NCBI RefSeq assembly: GCF_000276665.1
Contig: NW_004955460.1
Span: 1,967,450-2,031,449 of the forward strand
DNA: 64,000 bases
Direction of reading: 5' to 3'
Source of the DNA: Chinchilla lanigera
Lineage: Eukaryota; Chordata; Mammalia; Rodentia; Chinchillidae
Of this stretch, positions 24,000 to 35,701 are shown one piece after another; position 1 is the first letter of the stretch, and each line of letters begins with the position of its first letter. The notes below the pieces were generated by a model. The model was not told the origin of the DNA, did no database searches, and was given only the letters and a program-made list of their open reading frames with translations. The translations under genes were made by a program, and so were the position numbers.

Positions 24000-24765
24000 A
24001 GAAAAACAAAGCTTTACACACTGTTGTGCATTAGTATATATAATTACAGAATGTAAATTATTACAGCCAGTATGGAAAATAATATAGAGGGTTTTTTCAC
24101 ACAATTTTAAACAGAAGCACCATATGACCCAGGAACACAACTTTACCAAAAGAAACAAAACCATGATCTCAATGTTCACTACAACACTATTCATAGCAAC
24201 CAAAATATAGAAACCACAGAAATGTCCATTGACAAATGAATGGATAAAGAAAATTGATGTATGTAAATAAAATATCACTGGACTATAAAAAGGAGGATTT
24301 CTTACTATTTGTGACAACCTGAACAAAACCTGAGTACGTTATACTAAGTGAAACATGCCAGGCTTAGAAAGACAAATACACATATATGAAGAAAACAGCT
24401 GATCTGATAGAAATGCACAGTCAAAAGATCATTGTTAGGGACTGGGGAATGGAAAAAAAGAGAGGTGCTGTTCAAAGGGTTCAAGATTTCAGTAACAAAT
24501 TCTGGAGATCTACTGTATAGTGTTAATACTTCATTGGTTGAAAGTTGAAAAGAGATTTTGAGTTCTTAACACATACAGAGGATAGCTATGGGTAGTGACA
24601 GATGTGGTGGATAGTGGATACATCTGTATAGCTATATATCTACATATAGACATGTATATTCCATATAATTTGTTTTTTATCTTGAAGTATGAATACATAT
24701 TTCTTGTTCATGCATGATCACCTTGAATATTAGTTTTTATTATTTCATTAAATATTTTAAAATTG
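24000..24765 (+). mobile_element. L1M-type LINE 3' end
   Basis: Phrases in order: acacactgttgtgcattag, gtaaattattacagccag, accatatgacccaggaac, actattcatagcaaccaaa, 'gtccattgacaaatgaatgg', 'ataagtgaaa'-like (actaagtgaaacatgcc), 'gacaaatacacatatatg', then 'ttctggagatctactg'. This is the end of ORF2 plus the 3' UTR of an L1MA-age element. Stops are frequent. Confidence 0.88.
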
Positions 24766-25512
24766 AGAAATTAAGTAACAAAATTCCTATTGATTGAAGA
24801 AATGTTCTAGAACAAGGATTGGAGGCAAATGCTCAAACACACATGAGAGAATGGCGTGAGGCTGGTGTTCTGTGTTTTCTTGCTAGTTGCTGCCCACAGT
24901 GTCTCATAAGAAATACAGAGCAAGGAATTCTTTAGACCCTTCACACTTCCTCCAGTGAAACCATTAAAATCCTGCCCTGCCTGTCCTTGGGTCCCCATCA
25001 AGCGGTGCAAAAGAAAACTCAAAGGTTTTGGAAATGGAACCCCTGGATACCAGGTCTCCAGCAACCAGCCATCTTCACCCTCTCACTTGGGCCTCCCATG
25101 GCTTTTCTAGCCAAAAGGCACCCAGGAATTTTAAGTCCTTTTCCCTATCACAAAGCCTGTTATTTCTTTACACCAATAATTGTTAAGCAAAGATACTCAT
25201 CTTCCTAGTTATAAAGCCCTGGCCTGAAATTTTATTGCAACCAAATGCTCTTACCTATGCCCAGTGACTGACCTCTTCCTGCAGGTCTCTAACCCCTGAC
25301 CTCTACACCTAGAAAGAAGAAGCTGGCTATCTTGGCCCCATTTCTCTTATTTTTAAGGACTTCACCATTTTGTCATAATATATGATTTATTTATTCCAAG
25401 TGTCCTTAAAAGAGATGTCAGGGAGGACAAGAAAAAGTGCATTTGTACTTCATGATAAAAATAAAATATATATATAAGGATAAGCAAAGTAACCCAAGAC
25501 AGAATAAAATGT
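24766..25512. other. Unassigned non-coding sequence
   Basis: No named family. Short overlapping frames on both strands (73-85 codons) carry no recognisable domain. Confidence 0.5.
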
Positions 25513-26640
25513 CACATGTCACTTGATGGGGATATGTCCTGAGAAACATGTTTTAGGCGATTTCATTGTTGTGCAAGCAGCACAGAACATATTTACAGCA
25601 ACCAAGATGACAGAGCCTCCTTGGCATGCAGCCTACATGGTAGAGCCTATTGTTCCTATGCTATAAACCAGTGTAGCATGTTGTATACTGAATACTGTAG
25701 GCAACTTGTAATGCAGTGGGATTTGTGTATCTGAACATACTTAGTACAGTAATCATATAGTACAAAAGACAGAAATGGTTCAGCTGTCTAGGAACTCACA
25801 GCAGATGGAGCTTGCAGGACTGGAAGCTGCACTGGGGGTCGGCGAATGGTGAGTAAATGCTAAGGTCTAGGATGTCACCACACTCTACTTTAGATTCCAT
25901 AAATACTGTACACTTAGGCTACATGAAACTTACAAAAACACTCTTTTAATGATTAAAAATTTAATCATAAATTAAACTTATGGTAACTTTTTTACCTTAA
26001 AAATATTTAAGTCAATAAAAAGTTGGAACCTTTATAGTAACACTTAGCTTAACACACAAGCCTATTGTATAGCTATACAAAAATATTTTCTTTCTTCATA
26101 CTTTTGTATTAGGAGTTTTTACATTATTTAAAAACATTTTTGCTTTTTAATTTTTTTGTTGAAAACAATGACACAAGCACATTTATTAGCCTAGGCCAAC
26201 CTAGGGTCAGAATCTTTCACTACTATCCTCCACCTTCACATCTTGTGCCCCTAGAGTCTTTTGGGCAGTAACACACAGCAAGCTGTCATCTCTTATGACT
26301 ACAGGACATACTTTTCTAAGTAGAAGGAGAAAAATCTAAAACACTGACTAAATGTATAGCATAAGTGACATAAACCACTAGCATAATCATTTATTATCTT
26401 TATCAAGTATTATTTACTATATTATATGTGATCATTTGTGTTGTACTTTTATATAACTACTGAAAATATATACACCATGAACACTACACTAGACTTAAGA
26501 AATGTGAAGTACTATGACACTGTGGTGGCTACAAGATCACTAGGCAATGGTATTTTTCAGCTCCATTCTAGTGTTATGGGACCGCCATCTTTATGTGATC
26601 TGTTGTGGACCAAAACATTGTTGCCATGCACACATGGAAT
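25513..26640 (+). mobile_element. Tigger3/Golem-like non-autonomous DNA transposon, near full length
   Basis: The left end has 'cttgatggggatatgtcctg', then gagaaacatg and 'gcgatttcattgttgtgc'. Internal landmarks are tagagcctattgttcctatg, gaatactgtaggcaactt, 'gcttgcaggactggaagc', tgtacacttaggctacat, acacttagcttaacacac, attagcctaggccaacc, gctgtcatctcttatgac and tttattatctttatcaag. The right end has 'tatttttcagctccattcta', gttatgggaccgccatc and 'ccaaaacattgttgccatgc'. This is the whole order of a Tigger3-type element of about 1.1 kb, far shorter than an autonomous Tigger, so it was mobilised in trans. Confidence 0.8.
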
Positions 26641-28212
26641 ACACCATGGAATTGTTTCCTCTAGTTGTGGGCCCAGATCTTAGCTTCTTAAAAATTTCAT
26701 TAAAATTTCATCATGACCATCAGGATAAACAAAATTAGTTTGGGGAAAGAGAAAATATTTCTTATAGTGTTGCTAAAGATAATTTCCCAGAAGTCCTCAG
26801 AAAAAAAGATTGTTGAAAATAATGTCAGTATTATCTCTGTAAATATGTGACAGACTACAGAGTAATTATAATTTCTCTTTATAGAGGAAATGGCATCACT
26901 TTGGTAAAACAATTGATGGATGATACTACGTCTGTCTAGGCACTCAACTCTCTAATTGGCTTGCCTTGATTCAATAATGAAATTTAAGTTTTCAGCAAGG
27001 AAAGGATTACAGCTCTGTGGGTTCCTTCTCCATGTTCTGGTCAAGCTCTTTAAAGGTACATGATAACAATGAATTGGACAGTATCTTCCTAAGTAACCAT
27101 GCAATTAAGATATTCTTTGTGGTTAGTGAAGTGCAGGGCCATATGATTTTTGCAGTCACCCAATCTGCTCAATGGAAAGAATACAATAAAGTTGAGGGAT
27201 AATTCACAGAGAAGCCTAAATGGTCAAAAGATGAGTGATGATACTTTTGGTGCTGCTGGCCACATAAGTTAGTACAATATTGCTGCTAGGAATTTTGTTA
27301 ATAAATTAGTTCATGGTATGTGATCCAGGAATTCTATTTCTAGATTGTCTACTAAGGAATTATTTAAAGGGGAAGTGAGAATATCAATTATTTAAGAGGG
27401 TAACATTTGTCCTATCACTATTTAAATTTGTGAAAAAGTATAACCCCATGTGTTCACTCTGAATTGTACAACCTGCATTAGCAGAACCCTATTCTACAAT
27501 TAATCATGAGGTCCTAGAGGAATATTTATAATCATGGTCCATGCTCATTATATATTGATGAATTTTATGTAAAACAGTTTATTAAAAGGCAGAAAATGTG
27601 ATCATGGTTCTGTCCTCACTTGACTTGGAAGAGAGAAGAGCAAGCTTGCCTGATCAGATGAAAAGCAAAGAACATTCTTCTTACCTTAAATCTGACCAGC
27701 TGCCAAAACCAACAATCTCAACGAGTCCTCTTTCCTGCTCTCACACACTCTGAAGAAAGGAGATTTTGGATGTTGGAAAGCCATCAAGGTACTGATCCTG
27801 TCACCTGAGATAACTGTCGAGACTGACGCTGGCTCTTATTCCACATGGGCATCTTGGTGCTTCAGCTTTGAGGCTTCACAGAAATTTTATGGACAGTGGG
27901 AGAAGCCATAAGTATTATAAAAGAAATATACCCATACTGTGCACTCCCAGAAAGAAGTTCCAAAGGTTCTATGTCAAAGTGGCATCAGTGTTTACCAGCA
28001 AAATATAGTTATTCTAATTTTTGCCTTCTTTCCTGTGTGTTCTCATTGTCTTTATCCTAAGTCTCTTGCATTCATAGTAGAGGAGCTAAATAAGTGCCAT
28101 TTTGTTTAAAAATAGAGAACAGCATAATGAAGTCATGATAAATCTATCTGATGATTAATGAAATGGAAAAAAACCTACTACTGCAAGAATAATATCAAGA
28201 AATCAAAAACAA
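26641..28212. other. Mostly unassigned; possible very old L1/HAL1 relic at 27300-27560
   Basis: 'gatccaggaattctatttct' at about 27324 recalls the 'atgacccagcaattctac' phrase of L1-type ORF2 ends, but what follows is too diverged to name. The rest has no named family. Confidence 0.35.
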
Positions 28213-28305
28213 TTATGCTGGTTGCCAGATGTTGCTCAGTGGCTGAGCACTTACCTAGCATGAACAAGTTCCTCGGTTCAACCCCCAGGACCCGCACCAA
28301 AATCT
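28213..28305 (+). mobile_element. ID-like tRNA-derived SINE
   Basis: 'gttgctcagtggctgagc', cttacctagcatgaacaag and 'ggttcaacccccaggacc' give the A-box-like, middle and B-box-like segments in plus orientation, followed by a short A-rich end. It is diverged. Confidence 0.8.
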
Positions 28306-28429
28306 GAGAAAGGAGTACATATGTGTGCTTTCATTTGTGTGAGGTTCTAGGACAAATAAAGCTCATCTATACTGGTAGAAATCAGATCAGGGATTGTATA
28401 ATTCATAGACTAGAGGATAGGGAAGACTG

Positions 28430-29158
28430 ACCATGTCTTTTAAAAATAATTTATTTTCACTATCTACTTTATTCTCATTTCTTTTAGTTTTAGGTAATGT
28501 TTGCATTACATAATGGTTACATTCCTTGTGTGGAGTAGGTACATGCTCATAACATATCTTAATTCCTTTTTCATCCCTTTTCCCTCCCCTCTATCCCATC
28601 CCTCCATCTCTTAGTTCCTTTCTCATTTGCAAATGATCCGTTTCCCTGTTTCCTATTATTTATTTTTTTTTTTTTGGTACCATGAATCGAACTCAGGGCC
28701 TTGCACTTGCCAAGCAGATGCTTATGCCACTGAGTTATATCCCCAGCTCTATTTATCTTTTATTTTATTCCTAAATTATATTTTGGGTTTATCATATAAA
28801 AGAAACCACGGGATATTTAAGTTATGTGTTTGATTTACTTCACTTAATATTATGGTTCCAAAATGCATCCATTTTCCTACAAATGACTCGTTTATCTTTA
28901 TTTATGGTACAGTGCTCTCCACTGTGTGCAAATACCATATTTTCTCTCCATTCATCTGTTGATCGGCATACAGTCTGCTTCCAAGATTTAGCTATTATTA
29001 ATTGTGCTGCTGTAAGCATCAGTACACATTTATCAGTGTAATATGATGTCCTTAACTCTTTGAGGAAGAAACCTAAAAGGGGAATAGCTGAGTCAAATGG
29101 TATTTCTATTTTTTGTGCTTGAGGAATCTCCGTACTGATTTCCATAATGGCTGTATTA
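28430..29158 (-). mobile_element. L1 LINE 3' end, inverted, with ID-like insertion
   Basis: The plus strand reads as the complement of L1: 'cacttaatattatggttcc' (tacttcacttaatat), aaaatgcatccattttcc, 'tccattcatctgttgatcgg', 'attattaattgtgctgctg', 'tgagtcaaatggtatttct' and 'gatttccataatggctg' at the right edge. The left part (28440-28650) is C/T-rich 3' UTR. An ID-like SINE splits it at about 28657-28749. Confidence 0.85.
28657..28749 (-). mobile_element. ID-like tRNA-derived SINE
   Basis: A T-run tail, then ggtaccatgaatcgaactca, gggccttgcacttgccaag and 'ccactgagttatatccccag'. It is nested in the inverted L1 and is therefore younger. Confidence 0.92.
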
Positions 29159-29229
29159 GTTTATGTCTTTGTAGTAGCAGTTAATTGGGGCAGACATTTA
29201 TCTAAGCTCATTGAATTGTGTACTTTTTA

Positions 29230-30410
29230 AAAATGAATACAGTTTGTTGTACATAAACTATAATTCACTTACCTTCAAGTTTAGAAAAAGTTTTGTTTTG
29301 ATTTTTTCTCTATTGTAAAGTCAGTGAGCTAGGAGAGACGAAAGCATAAAACTCTGAAGAGAAAACATTGAGATAAATATGATCCTGGATTTGGCAATGA
29401 TTTCTTAGACACTACACCAAAAACATAAACAACAAAAGGAAGTTTAGTTAGACTTCATCAAAATTAAAATTTTATGCATTAAATGACAGTATCAAGAGGG
29501 TGAAAATACAATCCATAAAATGGAAGAAGATGTTTGCAAATCAGGTATCTGGTAAGTGTTTATTACCCAGGAAATGTAGAGGGTATTTACAACTCAGTAA
29601 CAAAATGACTCAGTGTTTTAAAAATGGTCAAAAACTTGAAAAGATACTTCTGCAAAGATAGCTTTAAGTGGCCACTGAGGACATGGAGACACGGTCAATG
29701 TCATTAGGTACTGGGAAGTGCAAATCAAAACCACAGTGAGATGCTACTTCATAACTACAACAAAGCCTATAATTTTAAAAAAGAAAAGAAAAATAAATAT
29801 TGGGGTGAAGAAAATGGAGTCCTCATACATTGCTTGTAAGAATGTAAAATGCTGCCACAGTCTTGGTACACAATTTGGTTATTACTCTAAAAATTAAATA
29901 GAGAATTATCAGAAGATTCAGGAAATCTACTGCTGGGTGTATACATAAATAGCAAATGCTTAAAATAGAATTTATACACAAATATTAATATCAGAACTAG
30001 TCACAAAAGTGAAAAGGTGGAAGCAATGCAAATGTCCATGCTCAGAGTAATAAACTAAATGTGATGTAACCAAATAATGCAGTATTATCCTGCCATAAAA
30101 AGGATGAAGTACTGCTACAATGCTCAGAGGTATCGTGTTCAATGAAAGAAGCCAAGCACAGAAGTCCAAATAGTGTTTGGTTCCATTTGCATGAATACTG
30201 AAAGTAGATAAATCCCTACACATAGAATGCAGACTGTTGGTTACCAGAGGTCTGCGGGGAGGGGGAAATGCGGACTTACAATTTAGTGGGCATGGTTTTT
30301 CCTTTTGGGGTGATTCAAATGTTCTATTGCTGCACAATATTGTATCACCAAATTGTGTACTTCCAAAGGGCAAAAATGATGAATTTAATGTCACATTTTA
30401 TCACCAAATA
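29230..30410 (+). mobile_element. L1 LINE 3' portion
   Basis: Plus-strand L1 order: gatttggcaatgatttctta, gacttcatcaaaattaaaa, ttgcaaatcaggtatctgg, gggaagtgcaaatcaaaacc, atacattgcttgtaagaat, gcaaatgtccatgctcag, 'ttccatttgcatgaatactg' and ggttaccagaggtctgc. Numerous stops. It lies just beyond an L1 in the opposite orientation, so the two form a divergent, 5'-to-5' pair. Confidence 0.85.
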
Positions 30411-32084
30411 TTATGGTGAAGCAGCCATGTTATTTTTTGCTGCTCTTGTTTTCATGAGAAAGGGCATGCTCAGAGTTGTATTCATGCCTCCCACTTTTGG
30501 TTCAGGCCTCTGGCCGCTTTCTCTGGGACTGCTCTACCTGAGGATGATGTTCTTTCAGGGCCCTCTCCCATGGTGCCGGTAGTTGTGTTCAGCAAGACCT
30601 GTAATTGAATAAGCTAACCTGATTGAGGCAAGGGGTCTTCAAAAGTTCATTTGTCGCTCCACCCATATTACCGAGCCTCTTACAAATAATACAAATGCCA
30701 TTTTGGTTTACTTGGTACTTTCATCTATTTTTCTACATTGCCACTTTTAATTGGGTGATAAGAAGGACATTATCTATTGAAACTTCTTCTTGACTATTTC
30801 CCCTAACCCCAAATTCTCCCAACTATTCTAGCTCTAAGCCAGAAATCATGAACACTATTAACTCCTGAACTTCTTAATGCACACGCAAACACTCGTATGG
30901 ATCATTAAAATAACAACAAAAAGGAAAACTATATTTGAGTGATGTTGACTTCCGGGGGGGGGGCTCTAAATTAAATTTATAAAATATGCAAGTTGGCCTG
31001 CTCCAAAGGATTTATTAATTATAAACTAGTTATTGATTGAGGTATGTACAAATAGCATCTCAATCTCACTATTATGCTTTGTCTTTCTTTTTCTCTTTCT
31101 CCATTCCCCGTATATTGTGTCTCTCTCTTTGTTTGAAGAGTATAACTTAAGGGAGGTTATGTGGGGGTGTGAAGGATAACTATCTTTTAGATCTGGAAAA
31201 TAAGGTCTCAATAAAATCAATAAATATATCATTGCATTTGAACTTTGAAAATGTGTTATTGGATTCTCCAACGTATTTCTAAATAAACAACCTGCTCTCA
31301 TTTTATAAAACTGAGATCTGATTGGGTGCTTTAAAAATTCTTAGTTTCACATCAAAAGAGATAAACAGAACTTGAAATAACTTGGGGCTATAAAGAAGAC
31401 TGAAGGAGTTTTAAACATAGATAGGAATTGTAGAAAGAAAATCTGATGGGCAATAAATGTTTGAAGGGCTTTTTCTGAATGGATAATATATTATAGTCAT
31501 TGTCTTCTTATTGTCATTATGATTTTTCTTCTAGGAAAGCAACAGTGGCTTTACACTGAAAAGCACTAAATGTAAGAGTGAGCTCTGGAGGCAGAAGTGT
31601 GTGAATAAAGATGGTTAATGTCATACTCCGTATGGTACCGTGTTCTCTCTGTGACTTAGAGAATCTTGGAGGATTGAATCTACGGTGCTGAGGAAAGAAT
31701 GTGGCCCCATGATAATTTCCCCACCACGGAGCTAAATCCCAGCCCACGTTACTCTTGTAACTGGTAACTGGAGTGAGTGTGAAAGTGTTAGTGATGGATA
31801 GTACACACACACTGCTACCAATAAGGCTTGTGTACTTCACATGAAATACCATAAGCTGTGTCCCCAGACCTGGTCACAATAAAAGTATATGCCAAGCTCA
31901 TATGATAGAGAATGACTATGTTTGCTTCTGCACTATTTCTGTTTACTTTTTTAAGAACCACGATGTCTAACTGAAATCTGTGATGATCATAGCCATGGTT
32001 GCTATCTTGGAGAAGATCCATGAATTTATACATCTGAGTTCTTTAAATTGTGATCTGTCTAAATGGATTGATAGCAACTTTAAC
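30411..32084. other. Mostly unassigned; possible degenerate ID-like remnant at 31670-31746
   Basis: The end 'ggagctaaatcccagccc' at about 31729-31746 matches the A-box end of minus-strand ID copies, but the upstream half is rearranged, so this call is weak. A 9-10 nt G run occurs near 30955. Frames of 91-111 codons have no recognisable domain. Confidence 0.4.
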
Positions 32085-32300
32085 ACAATGTGATGCTTAA
32101 ATTCTTGTGGCACATTCATACTTTTAAAATATTATATAATAATTGTAAAAAAGGAGGCTCTGCTATATGTTTATACATAAAGAGTAAAATACATCGCTAA
32201 ATGAAAAAGTAAGTTTCACAAACATTAAATGAGCGTGGTTCTACTTGTGTTAACAGCACATACAACCAAACTATACAGAGAGATACAGATTTAAGAATGT
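32085..32300 (+). mobile_element. Old L1M LINE 3' relic
   Basis: 'tgtggcacattcatactttt' then 'attatataataattgtaa', 'atgaaaaagtaagtttcac' and 'aaccaaactatacag' follow the order of L1ME-age 3' ends (tggtatattcatac, then ttatgcagc, then tgaaaaagcaag, then accaaactgtt). Heavily diverged. Confidence 0.5.
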
Positions 32301-32309
32301 TTGAAACCT

Positions 32310-32450
32310 TCCTATATGCTTTGTAGCTCAAGGCTTTGTAAGTACTGTCTCATTTAAAACTCACAATAAGTACATAAGACACATACTACTATTATTTATA
32401 TTAGAGATGGGTAACTGAGGCCAGAGATTAAGCAACATGATAAAGGGTTA
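32310..32450 (-). mobile_element. MIR SINE relic
   Basis: 'gtaagtactgtctcatttaa', aactcacaataagtac, 'tactattatttatattag' and 'agatgggtaactgaggcc' reproduce the complement of the MIR core (ctcatttaatcctcacaac, then tattattatcc, then gatgaggaaactgagg). Confidence 0.65.
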
Positions 32451-32574
32451 TTATATTATATATTTAAATGCACTAAAAAGTCAAAGATGGGAATACTGAA
32501 AATTAATCATAAGACACTTTTCTAGAAAGAGTGAGATCAGAAAGGATTGAATGATGACAGAATTTTTTGGTGTA

Positions 32575-32850
32575 GAAATGGTGGATTAAATAACAATTGT
32601 TACTCACATTTCTGGAAGCTAGGATCAAGGTCAAGGTGCCACTCAGAGTCTGGTGAGGGTCCTCTTCCTAACCTCCTGTGTGCTCACATAGCCTTTCCTC
32701 CATGCATGCCTGGGGGGCCAGACAGGGCTTTAGTCCAAGGGCACTAATCACATCAAGGAGCTCCACCACTGTGACCTCCTTTAAAGCCAGTGATCTCTCA
32801 CAAACCCCACCTTCAAATACCATCACTTGGAGAGTCAGGATTTCAACATG
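32575..32850 (-). mobile_element. MaLR-like LTR fragment
   Basis: 'cacatttctggaagctagg', 'tctggtgagggtcctcttcc', 'aaaccccaccttcaaatacc' and atcacttggagagtcagg resemble the complement of MaLR-type LTRs (cacagttctggaggct, then tctggtgagggcc, then ccccacctccaa). The ends are not clear. Confidence 0.5.
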
Positions 32851-32930
32851 TGAATAACAGTGTTATAGAGTAAAGAAGAAATTCCCATTGCACAGTGTTG
32901 TGTTAAAAAATTACAGTGTATGTGTCCTAG

Positions 32931-34041
32931 TGTTTTAAAATAAAATTTGTTACAGTAGAACACATTGTCATTAAACCCCCCCAAAGTACCACCCCCTACT
33001 TTGATCACACTTATCCTGTCATTCTTGTCACCTTCTGGTGCATTTCTGACTCTTTTGTGAGTGTCTTCACAAAGTGGGGTAAAGAACACAGTGAATGTTT
33101 TTGCTGAGTGCCATCCAAGGAAATGTAAGCTCATGGAAACATAATGGTGTGTTCTCCCCACCCTTTTTCACTGGATTTGCAGCTATGTGACTTCTGGCTC
33201 TTTCTCAAAGGCAAAATGACTATGAAAAGTGCGGTGGATTAACTAATAGTCAATTTGTGACACCCAGCTAAACTGAATCAGCATGGTTCTGGGTGTGGAA
33301 GGTCTACCTGAGGATGGTTACCAACAACATACAAGGAGAACTGGAGGAAAAGATGGTGTGCTGTTGATTCCCTTAGAAAAGATTGTCATGCTGATTTTCC
33401 TGATATGAACTCAGCTGTTCTCATCTTTGAGGAGCTTGGGTCCTCCCTGTCACTGAGGATGTCTGCTGTTCTCTTTGAGGGAGCTTGGGTCCTTACCTTA
33501 AATGTTATTTCCTGGCTCCAGTACAGATTCCTCAGCCTGCCGGCACAGATCCTTCATCGTACTGGTGCAGACTTTCTAGCATCCACCACTGACCTTTGGG
33601 TCTTCCCAGGGAAGACCACTGATACAGACTTGCCTGAGACATTGTCAAGGGCTCTAGGCCTCTAGCTGGATTTATGCAGGACATTGTCATGGGGTCCAGG
33701 CTCTCAGCTGGATTATCTGGATCTCTAGTGTCTGGTAAGATCTCCTGTACTCTTCTGCATTTGACTCTTTGGGTGACTATTCCTATAAATTATGTGCCCT
33801 GTATTAAATCTATTCCCTTGAAAATGCTGACTACAACAGAAAGTGAGTGTTTTCAACAAAGTCAGGACATTGAGATAGCTGTGACAACACAACTAAAGGC
33901 ACCGAGGAAAGAGGACTTCCAGAACTGCTTTAGAAAGTGGCAAGAATGGTGGGACAAGTGTGTTCCAAGCAAGGGACAATATGTGGAGGGGTATTAATGG
34001 TAATGTGTCTTTTACTGGAATAACTTAAAAAGTTTAAATAT
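32931..34041 (+). mobile_element. Mariner-type foldback derivative, copy 2, interrupted by an LTR
   Basis: The plus strand from about 33095 to 33229 and then 33839 to 34000 reads as the 3' half of a mariner (DD34D) transposase. A CDFW.. catalytic-block counterpart lies at 33187-33196, just after a 1-bp frame change. After the LTR comes a KEDFQNCFRKWQEWWDKC C-terminus, a stop and a terminal repeat. On the minus strand, 32945-33090 holds a second, inverted copy of the same C-terminal/terminal segment (its complement has caagaatgacaggataagtg where the right arm has caagaatggtgggacaagtg). This layout equals that of copy 1 at 8551-9043. Inactive. Confidence 0.7.
33230..33838 (+). mobile_element. 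Solo-LTR-like insertion, 609 bp
   Basis: The segment interrupts mariner copy 2 between transposase portions that are continuous in copy 1. It begins TGCGGTGG and ends CTACAACA (TG...CA), flanked by gaaaag on the left and gaaagt on the right, a plausible imperfect target-site duplication. An attaaa polyadenylation-type signal lies at 33803-33808. It has an internal imperfect repeat (agcttgggtcct at about 33432 and 33481). No retroviral genes are attached. The family is not recognised, and the orientation is inferred from the poly(A) signal. Confidence 0.55.
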
Positions 34042-34048
34042 AGTCCAT

Positions 34049-35701
34049 ACACACATATGCATCCATACTTTTTAGAGTAAGAAAAATAACAATGGAAAGA
34101 AAAAAATATAAAGAAAAGTAGCTTTCTTTCTTCTTTTTACATTTTATTAAAGTAAAAGAAGATATTCCCATTGGCCTGCAATCTACCCTTTGATTCATAT
34201 TTACAATTGCTTGAAATTCTAGAATTGTTTGTCCATTTCTTTGTAACTCTTGCATCCTGAGTTCACGGTAGCTTTAGTGGAGTGACAGGTTAACGATCAG
34301 CTAGTTGTCACAAGGGCAATGCAAACATGGCATGTGCTTCCCAGAGCTCTAACCCTAAAAGTGAGATGAGGAAGCCATTTCAAAGACCAAGAAAACATCT
34401 TATTCAGTGCACATTTCTGGGCCATATCTTGGAGAGTCACTGAATCTTCCCTTGAGTCTACAGTGTTTACCTGGTAAGGTCTTAGGTAGTTCAGAGCTTC
34501 TCCTTTATAACGATTCATGTGTCCCTAGTTGAAAAGAACATAGAACTCTCCCAGGCATGACTTCATTCGGTGCTCACCTAGTTGCTACCATTCGTTCCTA
34601 CTCATCATTGAAAAATACTTTCTATTACCAATGTTGACATTTTCAGTTTAGTGTGTGAAAACAGGCTGTTCAAAGGAAATATTGGTGTTTTCTATTGAAA
34701 TGGGACTGCTCTAGAGTGAATGGCGTCTAATCCTTCTCAGGATGGCTGGAGGATATGTTAATAAAGGTACCTAAAGTTGTCCTTTGTGCCCACTTCTAAC
34801 TAAGATCCAATGACAGCATCCATGATCCTGGAGGTTCTCCAGCCTTGAGATTTGCTGTCTATCTCCTCATGCACTCTTCTCTGTAGTTAGGGAAGACTTT
34901 GTCTGCTCTCTTCATTCAGGAGGTTACATGTTAGTGTCTAAGAACTTGACTTTAATTTCTTTACATTAATTCTCCAACAAGGCCTACCAGAGCCACATAC
35001 AGCCATTACTCCCAGGACACAACTTTGGATCTCAGATTTCCTGAGTTGGACATGCAGATTAAGTTTTCTGCTCTTCTTTGTCTCCAGATACCTATAAAAT
35101 ACTTCCTAATGATAAAGGAGGAAAAGCAGGAAATTGTCTGAAATGGATGTGCTCCTTAATCTCTTGAAAAACTGAAAAAGTCATGATAAATTTGTTTATT
35201 ATACATTTAAACATGAGTAGGATAAAAATATAGGAAAATACATTTATGTAAATATTTCACTAAGAAAAAAGTTTTCCCCTACTCCCTTCCTGCATCCTCA
35301 TATTTTGAGTATTTTTAAATGCGAATGTGCCTACACACTCCATCCCAAAGTTAAATTCTGGTTGTAGCTTTTGCCTTCAGAAAATCATGGGAGATAATTT
35401 TTGACTATAACAGAGACATTTGCATTCTTTTTGGCCTGTTTATCCTTTTCTAAGGCTGAATACATCTAATAGAAGATAGAAATCAACGTTTGTGAAACTC
35501 TGCATGACGTCCGTTAGCTTGACCATAATAAAACAAAGGGAAGACAGTACTGACAAAGATGAGAAGGAATTGGAACCCGCAGGCATTATTGATGCTTTAT
35601 TTTGTCCTCAGTCTTTCTTAACAAATAAATATTCTTATCCACAATTCTTTTGGACCTTTCCTTGGGACAGTTGAAAATATATTATTGCACAGGTTTCTGG
35701 C
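34049..35701. other. Unassigned non-coding sequence
   Basis: AT-rich unique-looking sequence. Two 73-codon minus-strand frames without recognisable domain. No named repeat. Confidence 0.5.

Noticed and set aside
32255..32295. Possible U6 snRNA-like string (cagcacatac, then agagatacag)
   Set aside because: The surrounding sequence is an old L1 3' end and the rest of U6 is absent.
33674..33997. 107-codon plus-strand frame whose C-terminus resembles a transposase
   Set aside because: Its first half is LTR sequence and its second half a decayed mariner end, joined only by the insertion. It is not a functional fusion.
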